Shown: piece after piece, positions 13,315 through 23,119 of the stretch
Numbering within the stretch: position 1 is the stretch's first letter
How the letters are laid out: every line of letters begins with the position of its first letter
Translations under genes and position numbers: made by a program
From: Deltaproteobacteria bacterium
GTDB taxonomy: Bacteria > Desulfobacterota > Desulfuromonadia > Desulfuromonadales > BM103
Reading direction: 5' to 3'
NCBI GenBank assembly: GCA_024636215.1
Contig: JAGXHL010000052.1
Span: forward strand, 1 to 33,629
DNA length: 33,629 nt
The notes under the pieces: generated by a model
Seen by the model: only the letters and a program-made list of their open reading frames with translations
The model's database searches: none
Told to the model about the DNA's origin: nothing

Positions 13315-14130
13315 TTACCCCAAAGCCACATCGAGAATCATCATGACTGAGAAGCCGGTCATGGTCATCATCGTCACCAGGTCGATGTTCTGGTAGTTCC
13401 TTTGTGATTCGGGAATGAGCTCTTCAACCACGACAAAAATCATGGCGCCGGCGGCAAAGCAGAGCGCATAGGGAAGAATATTTTGCATATGAATGACAAA
13501 CAGGGCACCGATGACGCCGGCAATCGGTTCCACAGCACCCGACGCCTGACCGAGGAAAAAGCTTTTCCTTTTTGACATGCCCTCTCTGCGCAAAGGCATT
13601 GCCACCGCTGTGCCCTCCGGAAAATTTTGGATGCCGATGCCGATAGCCAGGGCAATCGCCCCGCCGATTGTGGCAGAGGGCAGTCCTGCCGCAACCGCCC
13701 CGAAGGCAACCCCAACGGCTAAGCCCTCTGGGATGTTGTGCATGGTGATGGCCAACACCAGCAGCGTACTTCTCTGCCACGAGGTTTTCACACCTTCACT
13801 TTTGTCTCGACTGAGTCCGGGGTGCAGGTGAGGTAAAAAGCGGTCGATCAGGCGCATGAAAATCCCGCCACCCATGAAACCGATGACTGCCGTCAGCCAG
13901 GGCGTGTGGCCCAGATTTTCCGCCATTTCCAGGCCGGGGGCAATCAGTGACCAGAAGCTGGCTGCGATCATTACGCCGGCGGCGAAGCCGAGCATTGAGT
14001 CCATTATTTTAGGTTTTAAATCCCTGGCGAAAAATACCAGGGCGGCCCCTGCAGCAGTCATCGCCCAGGTAAAAAGGGTCGCAATAAAGGCTTGCGTCAC
14101 GGGACTGAATTGCAGAAAAAATTCACTCAT
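13315..14130 (-). CDS. ZIP-family divalent metal transporter (GufA-like)
   Basis: 271 residues from the ATG at 14130, which has CGAGGAGG upstream; an open frame reaches 14229 but lacks a start signal. Eight membrane segments can be traced. The metal-binding helices are clear: [16 protein letters not shown] in the fourth and [16 protein letters not shown] in the fifth, followed by [17 protein letters not shown] His-containing loop, [13 protein letters not shown], lies before helix four. The NIPEG/NFPEG pair places it in the GufA/ZupT-like bacterial branch, importing Zn(II) or other divalent ions across the inner membrane. Divergent from cobO with a gap of 220 bases. Confidence 0.92.
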   Translation of the reverse strand: MSEFFLQFSPVTQAFIATLFTWAMTAAGAALVFFARDLKPKIMDSMLGFAAGVMIAASFWSLIAPGLEMAENLGHTPWLTAVIGFMGGGIFMRLIDRFLPHLHPGLSRDKSEGVKTSWQRSTLLVLAITMHNIPEGLAVGVAFGAVAAGLPSATIGGAIALAIGIGIQNFPEGTAVAMPLRREGMSKRKSFFLGQASGAVEPIAGVIGALFVIHMQNILPYALCFAAGAMIFVVVEELIPESQRNYQNIDLVTMMTMTGFSVMMILDVALG

Positions 14131-14350
14131 TTTTAGCCTCCTCGTGGTATTGACAGAAGAGTTGAAGCGGCTTGCTTTCCGCAACATTATACCTGATGAG
14201 AATTTTTTGCAGCGAAAGTTTGTGTTCAAGTGTGAGCGTGATGAGCCCTTTTGTTCTCATCTGTTCCATTGTAAACTAGAATTTCGCAAGATTGAACAGA
14301 GCAAAAATGGCGATTGTTTGCGGGTTACAGGCTGCTAAGGAGGTCTTTTC

Positions 14351-14929
14351 ATGCCGAGACAACCGAAACCGATCAAAATTGACAAACTTGTGCCGAAACG
14401 TCCCTGCGGACTGGTCGTGGTGATCACCGGAAACGGCAAAGGCAAAACGACCAGCGCCATGGGGATGGTGTTGCGTGCCAGCGGCCATGGCTTTAAGAGC
14501 TGCATTATCCAGTTTATGAAGGGCGACCTTTATACCGGCGAGTGGGACGGCGTCAAGCGCCTCGACGGTCTGGTGGAGCTGCATGCCACCGGTATGGGCT
14601 TTTGTGGAATTCAAGGCAATACCTACACCCATGCAGAGCATCGTGCCAGTGCCCAGCAGGCCATTGAGCTTGCCAGGCAAAAGCTGCACAGTGGTGATTA
14701 TCAGATCATCATTCTGGATGAGATTAACAATGCGCTGAAGCTCAAGTTGGTCGACCTGGAGCAGGTCCTGGACTTGATCAAGTCGAAGCCGGCACCGGTG
14801 CACATGGTCTTAACCGGACGCAATGCTCATCCTGATGTCATTGAACTGGCAGATACGGTCAGCGAAGTCTGTGAAGTCAAGCATGCCTATCAGAAGGATA
14901 TCGAACCGCAGCCGGGGATTGATTACTGA
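14351..14929 (+). CDS. cobO: Cob(I)yrinic acid a,c-diamide adenosyltransferase
   Basis: 192 residues, with AAGGAGG ahead of the ATG. A Walker A motif, [13 protein letters not shown], sits near residue 27, followed by the family blocks [21 protein letters not shown] and [16 protein letters not shown], as in CobO/BtuR of E. coli. It transfers the adenosyl group of ATP to corrinoid cobalt. No other cobalamin genes are near and no cobalamin riboswitch fits in the 220-base upstream gap, suggesting a salvage or stand-alone role. Its last 7 bases overlap the end of the convergent antiporter gene. Confidence 0.94.
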   Translation: MPRQPKPIKIDKLVPKRPCGLVVVITGNGKGKTTSAMGMVLRASGHGFKSCIIQFMKGDLYTGEWDGVKRLDGLVELHATGMGFCGIQGNTYTHAEHRASAQQAIELARQKLHSGDYQIIILDEINNALKLKLVDLEQVLDLIKSKPAPVHMVLTGRNAHPDVIELADTVSEVCEVKHAYQKDIEPQPGIDY

Positions 14930-16884
14930 TGCAGCAGGTAATCCTTGAACGCTTCGAGCTGAGCGGTATTGCCCATGGCTGCGACCAAATCACCGGCGAC
15001 AAACATGAAATCGGCCTCCGGGTTCGGTACGAACTCGCCCTTGCGGATAACCCCGACCACAGACACGCCGAGGCGCCGACGGATCTCCTGTTCACGCAAG
15101 GTGTGTCCGCTGAGCGGCGACTCCGTTGCTAAACGCTCCCAGGACAGTTCAAGGAGATTGCGGGCGTTCTTCAGCAGTCTGAGATCGCGGTCGTCGTCCC
15201 CACTCTCGCTGAGAGGCTGGTAGAACTCCCTGCGGACCGAGTCGGTATATTGCTGAATCACCGGAATCGGCATCTTCAGATGCAGCAGGGTCTGGCGTGC
15301 AATTTCCAGCCCGGCCTCCAGCTCCGGCAGGACGACCATGTAGACGCCGAGGCGATACAGGGAGTGCATCTGCTCTTCCCCTTCGGCCCGCACCACGATG
15401 TTCAGTCCGGGATGAAACTGTTGCACATGCAGGACGATCTGTCGGGTCTGGGCGATGACAGGAGCTGTGATCAGCAACTGCTGGGCTCGCTCAATCGAGG
15501 CGGCATTCAGCACCAGATTGTGGCTGGCATCACCGTAAATCGTCGGAAATCCGGCCAGCTTGCATTGTTCGAAGCGCCGGTGGTTGACCTCGATAATGAC
15601 GAAAGGCACCTCAAGTTGCTTCAGAACCTTGGCGATGTGCTGGCCGACCCGGCCACCACCGACCACCACCACATGGTCCTGCAGGCTTTGCCCGGGCAGG
15701 TTGATGGTTTCCAGAGGATTATTCTGCACATAGTTCTGAAACAGGGCATAGATCGGCTTGGTGAGCCCCGATAGCAGGGGGGTCAGAAACATGCTGATGA
15801 CGGTGGCACAGAGGATCAGCCAATATTGCTCCTGGTTCAGAACCCCGCTGCCGAAACCTTGCTGGGCCAGCAGGAAGGAGAATTCGCCAATCTGAAACAT
15901 GCCCAGTCCGACCGCCAGCGGGATGACGTTGCCATAACCGAAACCCTTGGCCAGAATGGCCATGATGATTCCTTTGCCAAGCCCCACCAGGAGCACCAGC
16001 CCGAGGACGATGCGCCAGTGTTCCAGCAAAAAGATCGGGTTCAGCAGCATGCCGACCGAGGTAAAGAAAAGCAGCCCGAACAGATCGCGCAAGGGGATGA
16101 TATCGCTCAGGGCCTGATGGCCGTAATCCGACTCGCTCAGCACGATCCCGGCGACAAAGGCACCGAAGGCAAAGGAGAGCCCGAACAGATAGGTGGCGTA
16201 GCCGATGCCCAGGCCGATGGCCGTGATCGACAGCAAAAACAGCTCGCGCGATTCCCAGCGGGCAATCACTGCCAGCAGGCGTGGCAGCCAGCGGGTTCCC
16301 AGATTGAGCATCAGTACCAGAAAGATGGCGGCCTTGCCCGCCGCCAGGCCGAGCGCCGGCAGACCGGCCTGCGGGTCGCTCAACTGCGGCAGCATGATCA
16401 TCATCGGTACCACCGCCAGGTCCTGAACAATCAGGATACCGATCATCACCCGGCTCGACAGGGTGCCCATCACCCCCTGATTGACCAGGGTTTTCAGGAT
16501 CACCATGGTACTGGAAAAGGACACCAGTCCTCCCAGCCAGATGGAGGGCAGGGGCGCCCAGCCCAGCCAGCGGCCAATCTGGTAACCCAGTAGGCTGGTC
16601 AGAATGATTTGCAGCGGCGTGCCGATCAGGGCGATGGCGCGAACCGGTTTCAGCTCTTTCAGGGAGAATTCCAGACCCAGAGCGAACAGCAGTAAGGCGA
16701 CACCAATTTCCGCCAGCTTTTCGATCTCGTGGGCATCACCGACCGTGATCCCGCCGGTGAAAGGTCCAACCAGGATGCCGGCAAGGATGTAACCCAGCAT
16801 CAGGGGTTGCTTCAACCTGTGCGCGACCAGCGCTCCTGCCAGGCCGGCGACGATGATAATAATGATATCTGCGGCGATTCCCAT
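14923..16884 (-). CDS. CPA2-family monovalent cation:proton antiporter with TrkA-N and TrkA-C domains
   Basis: 653 residues. An N-terminal membrane domain of about 380 residues with a dozen hydrophobic helices carries family segments such as [14 protein letters not shown] and [15 protein letters not shown] TrkA-N Rossmann domain follows ([19 protein letters not shown], about residue 404), and a TrkA-C domain ends the protein ([19 protein letters not shown]). The layout matches YbaL/KefB-type proteins that exchange K+ or Na+ for H+ under nucleotide control in the inner membrane. Transcribed alone; TTGATT and TACTCT about 60-90 bases upstream are weak promoter candidates. The ribosome binding site is poor. 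Confidence 0.92.
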   Translation of the reverse strand: MGIAADIIIIIVAGLAGALVAHRLKQPLMLGYILAGILVGPFTGGITVGDAHEIEKLAEIGVALLLFALGLEFSLKELKPVRAIALIGTPLQIILTSLLGYQIGRWLGWAPLPSIWLGGLVSFSSTMVILKTLVNQGVMGTLSSRVMIGILIVQDLAVVPMMIMLPQLSDPQAGLPALGLAAGKAAIFLVLMLNLGTRWLPRLLAVIARWESRELFLLSITAIGLGIGYATYLFGLSFAFGAFVAGIVLSESDYGHQALSDIIPLRDLFGLLFFTSVGMLLNPIFLLEHWRIVLGLVLLVGLGKGIIMAILAKGFGYGNVIPLAVGLGMFQIGEFSFLLAQQGFGSGVLNQEQYWLILCATVISMFLTPLLSGLTKPIYALFQNYVQNNPLETINLPGQSLQDHVVVVGGGRVGQHIAKVLKQLEVPFVIIEVNHRRFEQCKLAGFPTIYGDASHNLVLNAASIERAQQLLITAPVIAQTRQIVLHVQQFHPGLNIVVRAEGEEQMHSLYRLGVYMVVLPELEAGLEIARQTLLHLKMPIPVIQQYTDSVRREFYQPLSESGDDDRDLRLLKNARNLLELSWERLATESPLSGHTLREQEIRRRLGVSVVGVIRKGEFVPNPEADFMFVAGDLVAAMGNTAQLEAFKDYLLHQ

Positions 16885-17086
16885 CGGGTAAAAGTCTCTA
16901 TTGAAAAGTTTGACGTTGACGAAACGACTCTTGACGCAGAGTACAGAACAACCCCTGTCACAATCAAGAGCAAAGCCCGCAATTCAAGATCGGCGAGATC
17001 GGAAAATCGCTCGCATCAGACAGTCCGCCGGCACTTCGTCCGGCAACAACCAGGCTTTGATTTGTCGCTGCTTTATGTTTAACTGA

Positions 17087-17257
17087 CCTAGCAGCCTGTC
17101 GGACTATACGGGCCGAAGCGAAAATTTGGATGTTTGAGAACAGATTTTAGCTCATTTGCAGGTTCATAGCCGTAGCTATGGACCAAAAAGGAGCTGAAAT
17201 ATGGGCCAAACAGCCAGATTTGCAGCCGGCTCATGGATAGTCCGACAGGTTGCTAGG
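17087..17257. mobile_element. 171-bp palindromic MITE, copy 1
   Basis: Terminal inverted repeats of 21 bp (17087-17107 and 17237-17257) differ at one position and begin CCTAGCA. A second palindrome lies at the centre (CATAGC-CGTA-GCTATG flanked by GGT/ACC and AGCTC/GAGCT), so the whole element can fold into one long imperfect hairpin. No reading frame. A copy with two differences in 157 bases begins at 33473. No target duplication is obvious. It fills most of the gap between the antiporter and the CcsA-like gene (16885-17331); the remainder holds only the antiporter's presumed promoter. Confidence 0.88.
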
Positions 17258-17331
17258 CAAAGACCTTGAGCTGAGAATCCTTGTCCGATGATATGAAAAA
17301 CGGTCACGGCTGAGCCAATGGAGCAAATTTG

Positions 17332-18132
17332 ATGACGACCCTACAAACACCGCTTCTCTACGCAGCCTTCGGCGCCTACCTGTTGGCTGTTCTGCTTTAT
17401 TTGCTGCATCTGCTCCTGCGTCGCGACTGGGTATGGCGCGCTGCTTTTATGCTGGTGCTGGCCGGCTTTTCCCTGCAGAGCCTCTGCCTTGGACTGCGCT
17501 GGTGGCAGGGCGGCTATCTGCCGGTCACCAACCTGTTCGGCACCCAGCTCTTTTTCAGTTGGGCCTTAGCGGCAACCTATCTCTACTTCGAACTGCGCTA
17601 TAAAATCCACGCCGCCGGGCTGTTCGTGATGTTCTGCAACCTGTTACTCTACGGCAGCGTGCTGCAGCGCAGCGCCGAGTTACCACCGCTGATCCCGGCC
17701 CTCGACACTCCTCTTTTTACCCTGCACGTTTCCCTCTCTTTTGCCGGCTATGCCTTCTTCGCCATGGCCTTCTCCATGGGTGTGCTCTACCTGCTGCAGA
17801 AACGCTTGCAAACGGGTCTGCTGCCTGATCTGATGTTGCTGCGAAAACTCAACGAGGAGGCGGTCTTTCTCGGCTTCAGTTTGTTTACCCTGTGTATGAT
17901 TTTTGGCAGCATCTGGGCTTATGTCGCCTGGGGATATTACTTCTCCTGGAACATCAAGGGGGTCTGGTCGGCGCTGGTCTGGCTGTTCTATGCTGGTATG
18001 TGTCACGCCAAATTTATCCGCCGCTGGCAGGGTTCGGGCTATGCCGCCCTGTCGATTGTCGGCTTTGGCGTGGTGCTCTTTACCTATCTTGGTATCGGCC
18101 TGCTGATGAGCAGCAACCATCCCCTCGACTGA
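17332..18132 (+). CDS. Divergent CcsA/ResC-like haem-handling membrane protein
   Basis: 266 residues from the ATG at 17332, with GGAG 8-12 bases upstream; a TTG just before it is an alternative. Eight hydrophobic helices. The CcsA fold is evident from GGYLPVTNLFGTQLFFSWA, FTLHVSLSFAGYAFFA (one conserved His) and CHAKF after the tryptophan-rich loop (second His). That loop reads WGYYFSWNIKGVWSALVW, whereas the usual form, seen in the CcsA at 26210-27046, is [13 protein letters not shown]. The His of the early THCLTIG helix is also missing. It precedes a ResB-like gene by 15 bases, so the pair probably forms a system II-type complex with altered haem binding. Confidence 0.82.
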   Translation: MTTLQTPLLYAAFGAYLLAVLLYLLHLLLRRDWVWRAAFMLVLAGFSLQSLCLGLRWWQGGYLPVTNLFGTQLFFSWALAATYLYFELRYKIHAAGLFVMFCNLLLYGSVLQRSAELPPLIPALDTPLFTLHVSLSFAGYAFFAMAFSMGVLYLLQKRLQTGLLPDLMLLRKLNEEAVFLGFSLFTLCMIFGSIWAYVAWGYYFSWNIKGVWSALVWLFYAGMCHAKFIRRWQGSGYAALSIVGFGVVLFTYLGIGLLMSSNHPLD

Positions 18133-18147
18133 CCGGGAGACATAAAG

Positions 18148-18933
18148 ATGACGAAAATCTCTCTGTTCGACAATAGCGTTTGGAAACTACTCTGTTCTTT
18201 AAAACTGACTATCGTCCTGGCCTCGGCCGTTACCCTGCTGGCGATCGGCGGCTCGGTGCTGATGCCGTTCAGGCCGCAGGTTTTCGGCAGCCTGGACAGC
18301 ATGCCTCTTGGCCTCTGGCTGAGCCAGGTGGCCAGTCGACAAGCGGGATTGACCTGGTGGATTCCGGTCGGCGGCATTCTGGTGGTTCTGCTGGCCGTGA
18401 ACACCCTGTGCTGCTTTATTGACTGGTTGCGCTTTATCAAAAATCGCTGGCGAAAATGCGGAGAATATCTGATTCACATCGGTTTTGTGCTGATCCTGGT
18501 TGCCTTTTTGTGGGGCAGTCAGGCCGGGTTGCGCAGCGAAGGAACCGGACTGCTGGTCGGCCAGAGTCAACCTATTCCACAGCTGGGTGTCACCTTGAAA
18601 CTGGAAGCCTTCGAGCCGGTTCTGGCGCCAAGCGGCCGACCGCTGGAGATGCTCAACACTCTGGCTCTCTACGAGGGGGAGCAACTTCTCAAACGCGTGC
18701 AGACCCGCAGCAATGCCCCCCTGACCTGGAATGGCCTGGTGGTGATCCCGACTTCTTACGGGCAGACCATGCGTGGCGGACGTTACCTCCCTTACAGCAT
18801 CCTCACCATCAATTATGACCCGGGCGCCAAGCTGGCGTTTGCCGGCTCGATCGCCATGGGGCTCGGGGTTTTTTTGACGCTGTTTTCTTTTTACCGCAAA
18901 CGGGTTCGCGGCGACCGGCCCGATATCGTCTGA
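18148..18933 (+). CDS. ResB-like cytochrome c biogenesis protein (short form)
   Basis: 261 residues. Two N-terminal helices (LKLTIVLASAVTLLAIGGSV, then WWIPVGGILVVLLAVNTLCC), a third helix beginning HIGFVLILVAF with the conserved His, a periplasmic region of about 110 residues, and a final helix after the NYDPGAKLAFAGSIAMG motif. This order is that of ResB/Ccs1, shorter than the usual 400 or more residues. Partner of the CcsA-like protein upstream. System II proteins deliver haem to apocytochrome c outside the inner membrane; no multihaem cytochrome gene is near. GGGAGACAT precedes the ATG. Confidence 0.8.
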   Translation: MTKISLFDNSVWKLLCSLKLTIVLASAVTLLAIGGSVLMPFRPQVFGSLDSMPLGLWLSQVASRQAGLTWWIPVGGILVVLLAVNTLCCFIDWLRFIKNRWRKCGEYLIHIGFVLILVAFLWGSQAGLRSEGTGLLVGQSQPIPQLGVTLKLEAFEPVLAPSGRPLEMLNTLALYEGEQLLKRVQTRSNAPLTWNGLVVIPTSYGQTMRGGRYLPYSILTINYDPGAKLAFAGSIAMGLGVFLTLFSFYRKRVRGDRPDIV

Positions 18934-19042
18934 GTTTAACAGCTGAAATCGGGGCTTAGCTGACGCGCAAAGAACAAGCACGGTGCGAAAGATTATGGGT
19001 TACCAGGGTTATATTTGCTTGCCAGTCTTATGAGGAGGAATA

Positions 19043-19822
19043 ATGCGCTGTCATGAAGTTGATTACACGATCATTGGCGATGATATGCAGATGGTTCAGG
19101 TAGAGCTTGATCCCAATGAAACCGTTATTGCGGAAGCCGGGGCGATGAATTACATGGAGGAGGATATCACCTATGAAGCAAAAATGGGTGACGGCTCTCA
19201 GGCAGATTCAGGGGTTATGGGCAAACTCTTCAATGTCGGTAAAAGAGTTTTAACCGGCGAGTCCCTCTTCATGACCCATTTCACAAATACCGGCATCAAG
19301 AAGCGCCATGTTGCTTTTGCCGCTCCCTACCCGGGCAAAATCATTCCGATCGATTTGGGAAAAACAGGAGAAATTTGTTGTCAGAAAGACTCTTTCCTCT
19401 GTGCGGCTTTGGGAACCGAAATCGGTATTGCCTTCCAACGTAAACTTGGCACAGGATTCTTCGGCGGCGAAGGTTTTATCCTGCAACGGCTGCGTGGCGA
19501 TGGCATGGCCTTTGTGCATGCGAGCGGGACCATCATCGAAAGACAGTTAGCGGGTGAAACCTTGCGTGTTGACACAGGATGTCTGGTCGCTTTTGAGCCT
19601 ACGATCAACTACGATATCCAGCGCGCCGGCAACCTGAAAAGTATGTTCTTCGGCGGAGAAGGCTTATTCCTTGCGACTTTGAGCGGCCATGGTCGGGTCT
19701 GGTTGCAAAGCCTTCCTTTCAGCCGTCTAGCCGACCGGGTGATTGCTCACGCTCCCTCGACGGGGGGGAGTGACAAAGGCGAAGGCTCAGTGCTTGGTGG
19801 GCTGGGACGTCTGCTGGACTGA
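19043..19822 (+). CDS. AIM24/TIGR00266 family protein
   Basis: 259 residues, with GAGGAGG upstream of the [23 protein letters not shown] opens the protein; [15 protein letters not shown] follows, then SLFMTHFTN, the glycine-rich [19 protein letters not shown] and the second [16 protein letters not shown] block. These repeats define the AIM24/TIGR00266 family, a double-stranded beta-helix protein whose function in bacteria is not established. No signal peptide or membrane segment. It follows the ResB-like gene by 109 bases on the same strand and ends before the second copy of the 88-bp repeat. Confidence 0.9.
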   Translation: MRCHEVDYTIIGDDMQMVQVELDPNETVIAEAGAMNYMEEDITYEAKMGDGSQADSGVMGKLFNVGKRVLTGESLFMTHFTNTGIKKRHVAFAAPYPGKIIPIDLGKTGEICCQKDSFLCAALGTEIGIAFQRKLGTGFFGGEGFILQRLRGDGMAFVHASGTIIERQLAGETLRVDTGCLVAFEPTINYDIQRAGNLKSMFFGGEGLFLATLSGHGRVWLQSLPFSRLADRVIAHAPSTGGSDKGEGSVLGGLGRLLD

Positions 19823-19825
19823 AAC

Positions 19826-19913
19826 TAGCTAGTTTTCGTCCGGAAACGGCCCTTTTCCGCAATCTCTGCGTCAATCAGCGGATTTGATTGTGCGGCGTAA
19901 AGGACTACGCCTC
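19826..19913. repeat. 88-bp dispersed repeat, copy 2
   Basis: Matches 4980-5067 with 4 differences and no gaps. It starts three bases after the stop of the AIM24-like gene, the same placement as copy 1 behind glpD. Confidence 0.85.
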
Positions 19914-19949
19914 TGTTCGCCAAGCCTGCCGAAATAAGTACCAAGAGGA

Positions 19950-19989
19950 AAAAACAACGGCCACCTGCGAGCAGATGGCCGTTGTTTTT
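19950..19989. terminator. Bidirectional intrinsic terminator
   Basis: A perfect 14-bp stem, AAAAACAACGGCCA (19950-19963) with TGGCCGTTGTTTTT (19976-19989), has A and T tracts on opposite sides and works for both converging transcripts. The stop codon of the minus-strand SDR gene (19988-19990) overlaps its edge. Confidence 0.92.
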
Positions 19990-20650
19990 ACCAGGGGAGT
20001 TCCTCACCGTTGCTGTGCCAGAAAGACCCCGAGTTCTCAAGGCTGAGATTTTCAATCCTTTCCGCCAGCCCGTCCGCAGATTCTTGCGGCGTGATCAGGC
20101 CGCCAAAATTGACCATGCGGGTTTTAACAAATCCGGGATGCAGCTGGGCCACGGCGATGCCGCGTGGCTTGAGGTCAATTGCCAGGCTGCGGCCAAGCGC
20201 GTTGAAAGCCGCTTTCGAGGCCCGATAGCCATAGCGGCCACCGGAGGAGTTGTCGGCGATCGAGCCCATACGGCTGGTAATGTTCGCAATTTTGCTGCCG
20301 GACGGCATATTGGCCAGCAGGGCTTCACTGATCCTCAAAGGGGCGAATGCGTTGATCTCCATCTGCAGACGCAGAGAATCAAAATCAAGCTCGCCGAGGG
20401 TGTCATCATGCAGGATACCGGCGTTGTTGATCAGCAGGTCGATGGTTTGTCCCTGCAGGGCGGTTACCAGCTGATCGATATAACTTTTGCTGGTCAGAGC
20501 AATGCCTGCAATGATTTGCGCAGCGACCTCATCAAGCTCGCTCGAACTCTGCCGGCAGACTCCTGTAACCCGCCAGTCAGCCTTTTGATAGTAACGTGCC
20601 AGTTCCAGACCGATGCCACGATTGGCTCCTGTAATGACCACATGTTTCAT
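19988..20650 (-). CDS. Short-chain dehydrogenase/reductase
   Basis: 220 residues from the ATG at 20650, which overlaps the upstream peptidase stop (ATGA) and has AAGGAG in front; the frame extends to 20680 without support. SDR features: the cofactor loop TGANRGIGLEL (about residues 7-17), LLINNAGIL (about 78-86), the catalytic YGYRASK segment with Tyr and Lys, and SRMGS preceding it with Ser. Acidic or basic cofactor-specificity residues cannot be read with certainty (VCRQSSSE suggests NADPH). It resembles CsgA/sniffer-type SDRs. The substrate is unknown. Last gene of the minus-strand run that begins with ccsA and hemA. Confidence 0.9.
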   Translation of the reverse strand: MKHVVITGANRGIGLELARYYQKADWRVTGVCRQSSSELDEVAAQIIAGIALTSKSYIDQLVTALQGQTIDLLINNAGILHDDTLGELDFDSLRLQMEINAFAPLRISEALLANMPSGSKIANITSRMGSIADNSSGGRYGYRASKAAFNALGRSLAIDLKPRGIAVAQLHPGFVKTRMVNFGGLITPQESADGLAERIENLSLENSGSFWHSNGEELPW

Positions 20651-21954
20651 TGTGAACTCCTTTCTAAAGATAGCTGCCATTTGGCAATAATCTCTTCTAC
20701 TTTTTTACGGTCTTGAGTGCGATAAGGGCCGACGATAGCGCCGCGCAGGTTGACTGCGGTGAGCAGCTGCCGGGCAGTCTGGCGCAGCCCGGCGGCGGTA
20801 ACCGTTTCAATGTCGGCAAGGTCATTGGCGATCGTCCTGTGGCTGCCGGTGAGCTCTCCCCAGGCATAACGCATGACCATTTCATCGACCTGGTCACGGG
20901 AATAGTCGAGATCGCAGCGATAGCAGTTGAGGATGTGCTGCAACTCATCGTCGTCGACTTCAGTCGTCTGTAATTCTGTAATAATATCGAGAATTGCCGT
21001 GGTGGCCTCGGCGAGATGTTCGGCTGTGACCGCCAGGTCGATGGCCAGAGTCCCGGCGTCGGCGTAGAGTGCGAGAGCGGCATCGACGGCGTAAGTCAGA
21101 CCCAGCTCTTCGCGCAGCCGCAGCATCAGTCGACTCATGCCTCCCCAGCCGAGCAGGCGCCGCAGCACACGCAGGTTGACGGCATGCTCGCTGTCGCGCC
21201 CGGGCAGCAGAAAAGCCAGTTGCAGGCTGACCTGCGAACCGGCATCCCGTACCCAGCGCAGGGGCTTGGCAACCCCGGAAAAATCGGTCCATGCTTTTGC
21301 CTGCCGGGTTGTCCCACCTCGCCAGGCGCCGAAATGCTCTGTGGCCGCAGCTACGACCTTCTGATGCTCAACCGGGCCGGCCACAGCCAGTACAGCATTC
21401 TGCGGGGTATAGTAGGCGGCGTGATGGTTCTGCAGCTGTCGCAGGCTGAGCCGTTCGATCGCAGGGCGGTTGCCTACCGTCGGCTGGCCCAGCGGATGGT
21501 CGGGAAATAGCAGGCTGGCGACGATGTTGTCCGAGTTGATCTGCCGGCCGCTTTCGTTGAGGTCGCCCATGGCTTCTTCGAGGATCACCCGGCGCTCCAT
21601 TTCAATATCCTTGAACAGGGGGCGCTGCATCATTGACGCAAACAGAGCAATCCCCGCAGCGAAATGATGCGGATGAACACGCGAGTGGAAACAGGTGGTT
21701 TCGCTGTCGGTGGCGGCATTGGCCGAACCGCCGATGGCTTCGAAGGCTCGCTCCAGAGCCAGACCGGTAGGGAAATCTGCCGTCCCTTTGAAGAGCATAT
21801 GTTCGAGGAAATGTGACACGCCGGCTTTACGGGGCGTTTCGTAACGGCTGCCGACACCGATATAGATCATCACCTCGGTGCTGTGATGATGCGGCATGGG
21901 TACACTGATGATACGCAGACCGTTATCGAGAGTGTCGCATAAATATTCTGGCAT
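20647..21954 (-). CDS. M16-family zinc peptidase
   Basis: 435 residues, about the size of single processing-peptidase-like M16 proteins. The inverted zinc motif HxxEH is H48-F-L-E51-H52 in SHFLEHMLFKGT; the distal Glu is E126 or E127 in VILEEAMGD. The second half contains the GMSRLMLRLREELGLTY motif of the inactive M16 domain. Similar proteins in Gram-positives and deltaproteobacteria are called processing protease (MPP-beta-like, PqqL-type). The substrate is unknown. The start at 21954 is separated from hemB by a hairpin repeat, and its stop overlaps the SDR start. Confidence 0.93.
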   Translation of the reverse strand: MPEYLCDTLDNGLRIISVPMPHHHSTEVMIYIGVGSRYETPRKAGVSHFLEHMLFKGTADFPTGLALERAFEAIGGSANAATDSETTCFHSRVHPHHFAAGIALFASMMQRPLFKDIEMERRVILEEAMGDLNESGRQINSDNIVASLLFPDHPLGQPTVGNRPAIERLSLRQLQNHHAAYYTPQNAVLAVAGPVEHQKVVAAATEHFGAWRGGTTRQAKAWTDFSGVAKPLRWVRDAGSQVSLQLAFLLPGRDSEHAVNLRVLRRLLGWGGMSRLMLRLREELGLTYAVDAALALYADAGTLAIDLAVTAEHLAEATTAILDIITELQTTEVDDDELQHILNCYRCDLDYSRDQVDEMVMRYAWGELTGSHRTIANDLADIETVTAAGLRQTARQLLTAVNLRGAIVGPYRTQDRKKVEEIIAKWQLSLERSSQ

Positions 21955-21970
21955 GAAAAACCTTGTTGCG

Positions 21971-22079
21971 CGTGGCGGGTGGCGCGTCGCGCGAAAAACA
22001 TCAGGGATGAAGGAGTCCCTCTCCGCTCATCCCTGTGCATTGGGTGTTGATCTTTCCGCGCCGCGAGCCACCCGCCACG
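21971..22079. repeat. Nested palindromic element between hemB and the M16 gene
   Basis: Outer 13-bp perfect inverted repeat, CGTGGCGGGTGGC (21971-21983) with GCCACCCGCCACG (22067-22079), encloses an inner 9-bp one, CAGGGATGA (22002-22010) with TCATCCCTG (22027-22035). The element fills the gap after the hemB stop. It could act as an RNA processing or termination structure within the operon, or be a mobile palindrome. No second copy is present, though GC-rich GCGAGGAACGCGGGACGCGG in the hemB-hemD gap (23079-23098) has a similar flavour. Confidence 0.75.
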
Positions 22080-22085
22080 GGCCGG

Positions 22086-23057
22086 TTACTTCAGTAACCG
22101 GGCGGCTTCCTTGGCATGGTAGGTGATGATCAAGTCTGCGCCGGCGCGCTTCATGCCGAGCAGGGTCTCCATCATGACGCGATCACCGTCGATCCAGTCC
22201 TTTTCGGCGGCAGCTTTGATCATCGAGTACTCACCTGAAACATTGTAGGCCACCAGTGGCAGGTTGTAGCGCTCCTTGAGGTCGCGCAGGATGTCGAGAT
22301 AGGCGAGCGCCGGTTTGACCATGAGGAAGTCGGCGCATTCCTGGATATCCAACTCTGCCTCGCGGAAAGCCTCGATGCGGTTGGCCGGATCCATCTGGTA
22401 GCTGCGCCGGTCACCGAACTGGGGTGTTGATTCCGCCGCCTCGCGGAAAGGGCCGTAGTAGGCGCTGGCGTACTTGACGGCGTAGCTCATGATCGGGATG
22501 TTTGTGAAGCCGTTGGCGTCGAGTACCTCGCGGATCGCCGCAACGCGGCCGTCCATCATGTCAGACGGTGCGACCATGTCTGCACCGGCGCGAGCATGGG
22601 AGAGGGCCTCCGCCGCCAGCAGTTTGAGGGTCTCGTCGTTGTCGACATCGCCATCCTTGATCACGCCGCAGTGACCGTGATCGGTGTATTCGCACAGGCA
22701 GACATCGGTGATCACCAGCAGTTCGGGCACTGCGGCCTTAATCGCCCTGATGGTCTCCTGGATGATGCCGGTGTCGGAATAAGCGTCCTGGCCGAGAGCG
22801 TCTTTCTCTTCCGGAATGCCGAAGAGGATGACCGCCGGGATGCCGAGTTCGTAGACCTCTTTGGCCTCGGCCACGATATGCTCGATCGACTGTTGGTAGA
22901 TGCCGGGCATGGAGACGATTTCTTTTTTGATGTCTGTGCCAAACGCCGAGAACATCGGGTAGATCATGTCTTCAGGGCGCAGAAATGTCTCGCGGACCAT
23001 ACGGCGGATGGCGGCGTTGCGGCGCAGGCGGCGGGCTCGAAATTCGGGGAAAAACAT
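22086..23057 (-). CDS. hemB: Delta-aminolevulinic acid dehydratase (porphobilinogen synthase)
   Basis: 323 residues, standard length. Condenses two 5-aminolevulinate molecules into porphobilinogen. Both Schiff-base lysines are in place: K195 in [13 protein letters not shown] and K248 in [11 protein letters not shown]. The catalytic zinc site is the cysteine type (C120, C122, C130 in [14 protein letters not shown]), so this is a Zn-dependent enzyme rather than the Asp-rich Mg type. CTTAGGAGGTT lies just ahead of the ATG. Fourth haem gene in the order hemA-hemC-hemD-hemB. Confidence 0.97.
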   Translation of the reverse strand: MFFPEFRARRLRRNAAIRRMVRETFLRPEDMIYPMFSAFGTDIKKEIVSMPGIYQQSIEHIVAEAKEVYELGIPAVILFGIPEEKDALGQDAYSDTGIIQETIRAIKAAVPELLVITDVCLCEYTDHGHCGVIKDGDVDNDETLKLLAAEALSHARAGADMVAPSDMMDGRVAAIREVLDANGFTNIPIMSYAVKYASAYYGPFREAAESTPQFGDRRSYQMDPANRIEAFREAELDIQECADFLMVKPALAYLDILRDLKERYNLPLVAYNVSGEYSMIKAAAEKDWIDGDRVMMETLLGMKRAGADLIITYHAKEAARLLK

Positions 23058-23119
23058 AAAAACCTCCTAAGAACTGGTGCGAGGAACGCGGGACGCGGAG
23101 CGAGAAAAGCTTTAAGGCC

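Noticed and set aside
14131..14350. Cobalamin riboswitch upstream of cobO
   Set aside because: The gap is shared with the divergent ZIP gene, is short, and shows no B12-box-like sequence.
15826..16593. 255-codon Gln/His/Asp-rich frame antisense to the CPA2 antiporter
   Set aside because: Composition is that of the complement of a hydrophobic membrane gene; no start signal.
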